A stretch of DNA of 64,000 nt from Labrys okinawensis (GTDB lineage: Bacteria; Pseudomonadota; Alphaproteobacteria; Rhizobiales; Labraceae), in NCBI RefSeq assembly GCF_002982075.1, contig NZ_PUEJ01000017.1:1-64000 (forward strand). Reading direction: 5' to 3'. The translations under genes were made by a program, and so were the position numbers. Shown piece after piece: positions 58,298-64,000 of this stretch. Numbering within the stretch: position 1 is the stretch's first letter; the number at the start of each line of letters is the position of its first letter. The notes below the pieces were generated by a model, which had not been told where the DNA came from, made no database searches, and saw only the letters and a list, made by a program, of their open reading frames with translations.

Positions 58298-59155
58298 TCA
58301 CTTGACCGCGCCGGCGACGAGGCCGCTGACCAGGTATCGGTTGAGGAAGATGACGATCAGCGTCGGCACGATGATCGCGATCGAGCCGGCCGCGTTGATC
58401 AGGCCGTAGTCGACGAAGTTCTTCGTCGCGAATTCGGGGACGAGGATGGTCAGGGGCTTGGTCGCCATGGTGGGTGAGAAGATCAGGGGCACCATGAACT
58501 GACCCCACGCCCCCAGAAAGGTGATGATGGCGGCGGCAACCAAGCCGGGAGCCGCCATCGGCAGCACGATCCTGACCAGGATGTAGAGCCGGCTCGCCCC
58601 GTCGATCTGGGCGGCCTCCTCGATGGAAAGGGGCAGGGACTGATAGACGCTGCGCATCAGCCATAGCGACAGCGGCAGGAAGGCCGAGACATAGATCAGC
58701 GTGACGCCGAGATAAGTATCGACCAGGCGCAGTGTCGTCATGATCCGATAAAGCGGTATCAGGACCGTGTATCCCGGTATGGCGAAGGTGGCGACCACGA
58801 GGATGAAGATCACCGAGCGCCCCGGGAAGTTCAGGCGCACGAAGGCATAGCCGCCCGCCGCCGCCAGGGCGACGCACAGGATCGTCGCGCCCAGGGCGGT
58901 GACGATGCTGTTGATCAGCGCGGCGCGGAATTGCTGCCAGACCATGGTGTCATTGGCCATGGTGGTGCCAAACCCGAACAGCTTGGCATAGTGATCCAGG
59001 GTGAGCGTCTGCGGAAAGAAGCGCACCGTGCTGGCGGTGAGGTCGGGCGTGGGCGTCAGGCTGGCGGCGAAAGCCCAGTAGACGGGCACCAGCGACCACA
59101 GCACCAGCACGGCGCAGGCCAGCATGAGGCCGAAACGGGACAGGAGGGCGCGCAT
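58298..59155 (-). CDS. ABC sugar permease, MalG type (amino-sugar operon)
   Basis: A 285-residue permease, first helix LMLACAVLVLWSLVPVYWAF, with EAA loop SIEEAAQIDGASRLYILVRIV. It is separated from its partner by 3 nt. Confidence 0.93.
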   Translation of the reverse strand: MRALLSRFGLMLACAVLVLWSLVPVYWAFAASLTPTPDLTASTVRFFPQTLTLDHYAKLFGFGTTMANDTMVWQQFRAALINSIVTALGATILCVALAAAGGYAFVRLNFPGRSVIFILVVATFAIPGYTVLIPLYRIMTTLRLVDTYLGVTLIYVSAFLPLSLWLMRSVYQSLPLSIEEAAQIDGASRLYILVRIVLPMAAPGLVAAAIITFLGAWGQFMVPLIFSPTMATKPLTILVPEFATKNFVDYGLINAAGSIAIIVPTLIVIFLNRYLVSGLVAGAVK

Positions 59156-59158
59156 GGG

Positions 59159-60076
59159 TCAATCGAGCCTGGTTTCGCGATAGACGCGTGAGACGAAGAC
59201 GAGCGAAACGGCCAGCGAAATGAACATGACCAGCACCGACAGCGCCATGCCCCGGGAAAAGCGCAGGTTCTGGAAAGCCTCCAGATAGACCTGGACCAGG
59301 ATGGAGCGGGTGTCGAGGCTCGAGCCGGCGAGGATCCACACCTCGTCGAAAAGGTTGAAGGCCGTGACCGTCGATTGCGCCAGGGCGATAGCCAGGCCGC
59401 TGCGGATGAGAGGCAGCGTCATCATGCGGAAGAGCTGGAAACGATTGGCGCCGTCGATCCGCGCAGCCTCGTAGATATCCTTTGGGATCGATTGCAGGGC
59501 CGCCAGCATGATCACCACGGTCAGCGGCATGGTGCGCCAGACATGCACGACGGTGACGAGGATCAGGGCGGAGCTGCGATCATTGAACCAGACATGCCTG
59601 TCGAAATCAAAGCCAATGGCCGTGAGGAGGCCGTTGAGCAGGCCATGGCTGGGATTGTAGATCCATTGCCAGACGATGGCGTTGACCACGCCGGGCAGGG
59701 CCCAGGGCAGGATCACGATCGCCAGAAGCCAGCGTCGGCCGATCGTCAGCCTGTTGAGCAGTACGGCCGCGGCCACGCCGCCGACGGTCTCCAGGGCGAC
59801 CGCGAGAACGACGTAGAAAAGCGTATTGGCCCAGGCCGTCAAAGCATTCTTGTCGAAGAACAGGGCCGTGTAGTTGGAGAGGCCGACGAAGGGCGTGCCC
59901 GCCTGCATCGGATCGACCCGATGCAGGCTTTGCCACATGGTGGCGATGACCGGCCAGATCACCAACCCGATCATGGTCAGCACGATGGGAGCGGCGAGCA
60001 CCAGTCCGAGCCAGGCGTCGCTTCTGGCGCCGCTGTTCCGCTCCGTGCCGGTCCGGGTCAGAGCCGTCACGCTCAT
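59159..60076 (-). CDS. ABC sugar permease, MalF type (amino-sugar operon)
   Basis: A 305-residue permease (first helix WLGLVLAAPIVLTMIGLVIW), with EAA loop DIYEAARIDGANRFQLFRMM. Its start overlaps the binding-protein stop by 4 nt (ATGA). Confidence 0.93.
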   Translation of the reverse strand: MSVTALTRTGTERNSGARSDAWLGLVLAAPIVLTMIGLVIWPVIATMWQSLHRVDPMQAGTPFVGLSNYTALFFDKNALTAWANTLFYVVLAVALETVGGVAAAVLLNRLTIGRRWLLAIVILPWALPGVVNAIVWQWIYNPSHGLLNGLLTAIGFDFDRHVWFNDRSSALILVTVVHVWRTMPLTVVIMLAALQSIPKDIYEAARIDGANRFQLFRMMTLPLIRSGLAIALAQSTVTAFNLFDEVWILAGSSLDTRSILVQVYLEAFQNLRFSRGMALSVLVMFISLAVSLVFVSRVYRETRLD

Positions 60077-61332
60077 TGCTGCATGGCCCGCTGGGTTTCA
60101 TCCGCGATCTGTTTGAGCGCATCGTCGACGCTCAACTGGCCCTTGGCAGCCTGGTTTATGGCCGTATACACGGCGGAGCTGAACTGCGGATACCAGATCG
60201 GCGTCCCCTGCGGAAACAGGCCGCCGGCCGTGGAGGCCTGCTCGATCAGGACTTTGCCGCTCTCGAGCTTGCCGGCCTTGTCCAAGTCCTGGAGTGCTGA
60301 CGTGCGTGTCGCCAGCGTGCCGGCTTCGGTATAGTTTTTAAGCTGTTGTTCCTTGGCGCTCATCCATTTGATGAAGGCCAGCGCCGCTTCTTTCTTCTGG
60401 GAGGGGACGGGAATGCCCATGGCCTCGGGCAGGCCAAGGCTGCGCGTCACCCCGCTTGCGGTCGGGAAGAGGGCGGCCACGGCCTTGCCGGCGACCTTGG
60501 ATTTGCTGGCGTCGTTGAAGAGGGCGAGCCGGCCGACCTCGCCGCAGATCTCGATGCTGACCTGACCGTTCATGAAAAGCTGATGGACGTCCATGTCGAT
60601 CAGTCCGGGCGCGGCCGGGTCGATCAGGCCCTGCTTGAGGGCATCGATCTCGAAGGCCAGGGCCTTGTGGCCCGCCGATGACGGGTCGGTGAACAAGGGT
60701 TTGAAGTCCTTGTCGAAAAGCTCGCCGCCAAAGGCCTTGGTGAGAAGATACCAGGCGGTCGAGGTGCCTTCCGCGGGCGAAAGGGGAATGCCGATCGGGT
60801 ATTTGGAAATACCCTTTTCCTTGAGGGTCCGGGCGGCAGCCAGCAATTCGTCGAGCGTCTTGGGCATGGCCGCGATACCGGCCTTTTCGAAATGCTCCTT
60901 GTTGACGATGAGGACCCGGAAATCATTGTTGTAGGGCAGGGCGATCAGCTTGCCGTCGTAACGGAAGATCGAACTGGTCGCGATGTCCTTGACGGTTGCT
61001 TCGTCCAGGAGGCCATCGAGCGGGGTATACCAGCCCGCTGCGCCGAACTGGCCGGTCCACGACCAGTCCACCTCCGTGACATCGGCCGGCGCGCTGCCTG
61101 CGAGCAGGGACGTGACGAGCTTGGCACGGATGTCGTTCCAGGACAGCGACTGGAGGTCGACGTGAATGCCGGTTTCCTTCTCGAAATCCTCGGCCAATCC
61201 CGGGCGCTGACCGGAAGGCAGCAACACCGAGATGCTCTGCCCCGCCAGGGGTTTGGCCGCGTCAGCCCAGACGGGTTGGGCCAGCATCAGGGCAGAAAGT
61301 GCGACGAACGCACGCAATCCGTGCCGTAACAT
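60073..61332 (-). CDS. ABC sugar-binding protein (amino-sugar operon)
   Basis: A 419-residue periplasmic binding protein with Sec signal GLRAFVALSALMLAQPVWAD. The mature part starts AAKPLAGQSISVLLPSG and has the GTSTAWYLLTKAFGGELFD segment. The start at 61332 excludes a long non-coding extension. It lies 23 nt after the kinase gene. Its ligand is probably an amino sugar or a small amino-sugar oligomer. Confidence 0.92.
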   Translation of the reverse strand: MLRHGLRAFVALSALMLAQPVWADAAKPLAGQSISVLLPSGQRPGLAEDFEKETGIHVDLQSLSWNDIRAKLVTSLLAGSAPADVTEVDWSWTGQFGAAGWYTPLDGLLDEATVKDIATSSIFRYDGKLIALPYNNDFRVLIVNKEHFEKAGIAAMPKTLDELLAAARTLKEKGISKYPIGIPLSPAEGTSTAWYLLTKAFGGELFDKDFKPLFTDPSSAGHKALAFEIDALKQGLIDPAAPGLIDMDVHQLFMNGQVSIEICGEVGRLALFNDASKSKVAGKAVAALFPTASGVTRSLGLPEAMGIPVPSQKKEAALAFIKWMSAKEQQLKNYTEAGTLATRTSALQDLDKAGKLESGKVLIEQASTAGGLFPQGTPIWYPQFSSAVYTAINQAAKGQLSVDDALKQIADETQRAMQQ

Positions 61333-61355
61333 GTCAATGATCCCTCTTTGTATGG

Positions 61356-62327
61356 TCAGGTGCGGCCATTCCTCGCGTGGCTTGCATGTTCTGTGATCGA
61401 GGCGCCCAGGCGTTCGATCCATGCTTGATCCACGGGCCAATCGAGGTCTTGCGCGGCGCGCAGCAGCGCGCCGCCAATCGGGGGAAGTCGCGGCGGCGTG
61501 GGAGGGGCCCCCAGGCGCGCCGTAAGCCTCGTCAGCACGCCTCTGCTGGCGAACACGCCGCCGGCATAGCTCCATGATCGGTATGGCCTTGCATCCATGC
61601 GACGCCAGGCCGCCTCCACATGGCGGGCGAGATGGTCGGCCGCTTCGTCGAGGATGGCCGCGGCCGCCTGGTCGCCAGCCTTGGCCAGGCGGTCGATGAG
61701 AACCGACAAGGCGGCGATCTCAGAGCGGGGATGGGACAGTTCGACATGCCATTGCAGCAAGGCGCGCGGGGGATCGGCCCGATCGAGCCCCAGGAAAGCG
61801 AAGACGGCCTCGGCCAGCGCTGGCGCCGTAAGGCGTCCGTCGAGGGCTTGGCTGACGCGGGCGATCGTCTCTCGTCCGATCCAGAAGGCGCTGCCCTCGT
61901 CGCCGAAGGCGTCGCCCCAGCCCCCGACACGCAGGCTTTTGCCACGCTCGTCGATGGCCCAGGCCATCGACCCCGTTCCGGCCAGGATCAGGACGCCGGG
62001 CCCGCCGGCGAAGGCTGCAATATGCGCTGCCTCGACATCGTTGAGGATCGCATGGGATCGTCCGAACACCGACGCCGCCGCCTGGTGCTGGGATTGCGTC
62101 ACAGCCGCAATCTCGCCATAGGCCGGAAGGGCCAGCACGGCATGGTCGCAGGCCCCGGCAGCCTCACCGGCCGTCCGGACCAGCGCCTCGAAACTGGCCA
62201 GCCAATCGGGATTGTCGACCGGGTTGATTCCGGCGCCTTCCAGCCAGCTGCCGATCGCACCGTCCCGGCTCGCTGTCGCCAGGATTGTCTTGGTGCCACC
62301 GCCGTCGATTGCGAGGATTCCGGCCAT
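61356..62327 (-). CDS. BadF/BcrAD-ATPase family N-acetylglucosamine-kinase-like protein
   Basis: A 323-residue ASKHA-fold kinase. The phosphate-binding AIDGGGTKT motif is at the N-terminus; LILAGTGSMAW and GGWGDAFGDEGSAFWIG follow and match bacterial GlcNAc/amino-sugar kinases of the BadF group. It phosphorylates the imported amino sugar at C6. The stop is 23 nt before the binding-protein gene, and the start overlaps the DeoR stop by one base (TGATG). Confidence 0.92.
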   Translation of the reverse strand: MAGILAIDGGGTKTILATASRDGAIGSWLEGAGINPVDNPDWLASFEALVRTAGEAAGACDHAVLALPAYGEIAAVTQSQHQAAASVFGRSHAILNDVEAAHIAAFAGGPGVLILAGTGSMAWAIDERGKSLRVGGWGDAFGDEGSAFWIGRETIARVSQALDGRLTAPALAEAVFAFLGLDRADPPRALLQWHVELSHPRSEIAALSVLIDRLAKAGDQAAAAILDEAADHLARHVEAAWRRMDARPYRSWSYAGGVFASRGVLTRLTARLGAPPTPPRLPPIGGALLRAAQDLDWPVDQAWIERLGASITEHASHARNGRT

Positions 62328-63124
62328 CAGGAAGCACCCGCGGGTACGTTCACCAGGGTGAGCGGCATGCCGATGTCGTGCAGCTGCCTTTGCCAGTCCG
62401 AAGACAGGTTGGCATCGGTCATGATGCTGATCGAGGGGGCGAGCGCGGCCACGGCATAAGTGGACATCACCCCGAACTTGCTCGAATCGGTGACGATGAA
62501 GCGCTTCTCGGCCCGCTTGAGCATGCGCGCGTTCAGGCTCGCCTCGGCGCTGTCGACACTGTAGATCGTGGCATCCGGGCCGATGGCACTGACGCCGAGG
62601 AAGAGCTGGTCGAACCACAGCCGCTCCAGCATCGCCTCGGCCTCCGGTCCGACCAGGGAGGCATTCTCGTTGCGCAGCTGGCCGCCAATGACGACCACGC
62701 GCAGCTTGGGCACGTCCAGAAGTTCCTGGGCCACCAGGAGGCCGTTGGTGAACACGGTCATCGGCATCGGATTGATGCGCAGGAGCCTTGCGAGCTGGCG
62801 TACCGTGGTGCCGGCATCCAGGAAGATGGTCGCGTGCGGGGTGAGCTTTTCATAGGCGGCCGCGGCAAGCGCCCGCTTGGCCGCGAGGTTGCGGCCCTCG
62901 CGCGCGCTGAAGGCAACCTCGACGCTCGACCCCTCTGCGATGCGGGCTCCGCCATGAGCCCGGTCGATGATGCCCTGCTCCTCGAGGATCTGCAGGTCGC
63001 GGCGGATGGTGGCGAGCGAGGCGCCTGCCGCGTCGGCCAGGGCCTGAATCGTGGAGGGGCCGTGCGTGTAGAGATGGCCGCGGATCGCATCCAGGCGCTC
63101 CAGTTTGCTCGACCCCTGAGACAT
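62327..63124 (-). CDS. DeoR-family regulator
   Basis: A 265-residue DeoR/GlpR-type regulator. The N-terminal helix-turn-helix is STIQALADAAGASLATIRRDLQILEEQGIIDRAHGGA. The sugar-phosphate-sensing domain follows (FLDAGTTVRQLAR, TNGLLVAQEL, GGQLRNENASLVG). It is the first gene of the amino-sugar operon and so represses or controls its own operon, probably through the GATAAAATCA inverted repeat upstream. Confidence 0.93.
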   Translation of the reverse strand: MSQGSSKLERLDAIRGHLYTHGPSTIQALADAAGASLATIRRDLQILEEQGIIDRAHGGARIAEGSSVEVAFSAREGRNLAAKRALAAAAYEKLTPHATIFLDAGTTVRQLARLLRINPMPMTVFTNGLLVAQELLDVPKLRVVVIGGQLRNENASLVGPEAEAMLERLWFDQLFLGVSAIGPDATIYSVDSAEASLNARMLKRAEKRFIVTDSSKFGVMSTYAVAALAPSISIMTDANLSSDWQRQLHDIGMPLTLVNVPAGAS

Positions 63125-63162
63125 GCATTCCCCGCTGCATTTAGCGGGCTAGGACCCGCTCC

Positions 63163-63229
63163 GATAAAATCAATCAACGTCATCAAAACGTCAGAGTCAA
63201 TCATCTTTCTGATTTTTTATGATTTTATC
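63163..63229. promoter_or_regulatory. Inverted repeat GATAAAATCA ... TGATTTTATC before the DeoR operon
   Basis: The two 10-bp arms, 63163-63172 and 63220-63229, are perfect complements separated by 47 nt. Further TGATTTTTTA (63208-63217) and TCAATCAT-like half-sites lie between them. DeoR-type repressors bind spaced AT-rich repeats, so this is a good operator candidate, 39-105 nt upstream of the DeoR start. Confidence 0.65.
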
Positions 63230-63387
63230 AAGGCCGGGCACGACCGGAGGCGTCCGGACGGCGCCCTTCTCGCAAGGCACGCTGGGGCTGGTCGTCCGAC
63301 ATGTCGAAGAGGAGAAAAGGGCTGGAAGGCCGCAGGCGATGTCTGCCTGCTGGCGGCAAGGCTTGGATGGGCTCTTCAGCCTTGCCG

Positions 63388-64000
63388 TCAGCGTGGGGAG
63401 AGCTGACTGCGGAACTGGCGCGGCGTAACGCCGGTGCGGTTCTTGAAGACCTCGTAGAACCGGCTGGCCGAGCCGAAGCCGCAGGCATAGGCCACGTCCA
63501 GGATCGGCTGGTTGGTGTCGGCCAGCAGATGCAGGGCCCGGCTCAGGCGAAAGCGAATGATGTATTCGTTGATCGACATGCCAAGAATCCGCCGGAACGC
63601 CGATGTGGCGGTGGTCTGATGGATCCCGAGCTCGGCGGCGATCGCGGCGATGGAGAGCTCTTCGCCAAAGCGCAGATTGATGATCTCGATCATCCGCTCG
63701 GCATGATCGAGCGACGGAGATCGGCCTTCGCGGCGCTCGCCGGTACCGTCGCGCCGGGCGGAATCGCTGGTCTCGAGCGGATCGAGCGCCAGGCGGCGCA
63801 CACGCAGGCAGGCCTCGTCCAGGATCAGGCGCTGGCGGGCGGAGCCGGCGCCGGGCCATTCGTCGACCCAGCGCTGGAAGGTGGCCGTGTCCGCCGGATC
63901 GATCCGAGCCGCTCTCAGGAAGGCGCCATGCATGACGGCTTTCCGGAGCGAGCCTGCGATAGGCAGCGCCATGAAATCCTGGAAGGGGATGTAGAGGCAG
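63388..64000 (-). CDS. AraC-family regulator, 5' part outside the window
   Basis: At least 204 residues of an AraC/XylS regulator. The C-terminal ~100 residues hold the double helix-turn-helix (LSIAAIAAELGIHQTTATSAFRRILG and PILDVAYACGFGSASRFYEVFKNRTGVTPRQF). A methionine at 63972 could be a start, but the frame stays open to the window edge and reads LYIPFQDFM before it, so the true start is probably to the right of 64000. The stop is at 63388-63390. It lies 263 nt upstream of the DeoR operon in the same orientation and may regulate a gene outside the window. Confidence 0.88.
   Translation of the reverse strand, partial: CLYIPFQDFMALPIAGSLRKAVMHGAFLRAARIDPADTATFQRWVDEWPGAGSARQRLILDEACLRVRRLALDPLETSDSARRDGTGERREGRSPSLDHAERMIEIINLRFGEELSIAAIAAELGIHQTTATSAFRRILGMSINEYIIRFRLSRALHLLADTNQPILDVAYACGFGSASRFYEVFKNRTGVTPRQFRSQLSPR

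Noticed and set aside
1..64000. Search for tRNA, rRNA, CRISPR arrays, transposases, integrases and phage genes
   Set aside because: None was seen. The short repeats found are operator-like decamers or palindromic elements, not regularly spaced CRISPR repeats.

Overview
The window reads as a high-GC, gene-dense chromosome segment of an alphaproteobacterium, probably Hyphomicrobiales. This is inferred from the alphaproteobacterial ribbon-helix-helix family, the wealth of ABC importers, and a palindromic interspersed repeat of a kind common in that order. I saw no tRNA, rRNA, CRISPR array, transposase or phage gene. It is a mosaic of catabolic and uptake operons, each next to its own regulator.

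Region 1 (1-14905) is a soluble di-iron monooxygenase island of the propane/acetone (Mim/Prm) type. On the minus strand lie mimA, mimB, mimC and mimD, an amidohydrolase, an MIP18/DUF59 protein, a divergent GroEL and the first 154 nt of katG. A sigma-54 activator (MimR-like) and a Zn alcohol dehydrogenase are nearby. Perfect -24/-12 sigma-54 promoters lie upstream of mimA and of the dehydrogenase, and TGTAAC palindromes sit upstream of the mimA promoter. Divergent from mimA is a compact four-gene operon of unknown function: a helical protein, a coiled-coil protein, a beta-propeller and a 58-aa protein. It is the best candidate here for an undescribed accessory system.

Region 2 (14996-24426) is a nine-gene Nit1C-type cluster. 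This family is known for cyanide assimilation and as the cyanobacterial nitrogen-starvation set sll0783-0787. It holds an Sll0783-like protein, nitrilase, radical SAM enzyme, acetyltransferase, AIR-synthase-like protein, glycosyltransferase, a small MSMEG_0570 protein, a flavin monooxygenase and a terminal Pnap_2097/LnmK-like acyltransferase. A divergent MocR-type regulator faces it across an AT-rich gap holding four exact copies of CAGTCAATTT.

Region 3 (24517-36783) is a long polyamine/opine-type ABC operon. It has two ATPases, two permeases, two paralogous binding proteins, two short-chain dehydrogenases, a PgdA-like deacetylase, a COG0523 metallochaperone GTPase and a CMCxxCG-type small protein. 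A regulator with two tandem GntR helix-turn-helix domains is divergent from it, and an 18-bp perfect palindrome lies at the operon start.

Region 4 (36950-39133) is a divergent pair of DJ-1/PfpI-fold genes, one exported protein and one GlxA-type AraC regulator. Region 5 (39230-50991) holds two ABC importer/enolase-superfamily modules in tandem with identical gene order, plus a GntR/FCD regulator. Each enolase gene is preceded by a TCTGAnnTATCAG site.

Region 6 (51070-57187) has an IclR regulator, a CoA transferase coupled to a signal-less binding protein, a MaoC hydratase, an MFS transporter and an unknown protein. Two related palindromes lie at the two divergent promoters. Region 7 (57307-64000) is an amino-sugar operon: DeoR regulator, GlcNAc-type kinase, ABC importer without its own ATPase, and SIS isomerase. 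A partial AraC regulator runs off the right edge.
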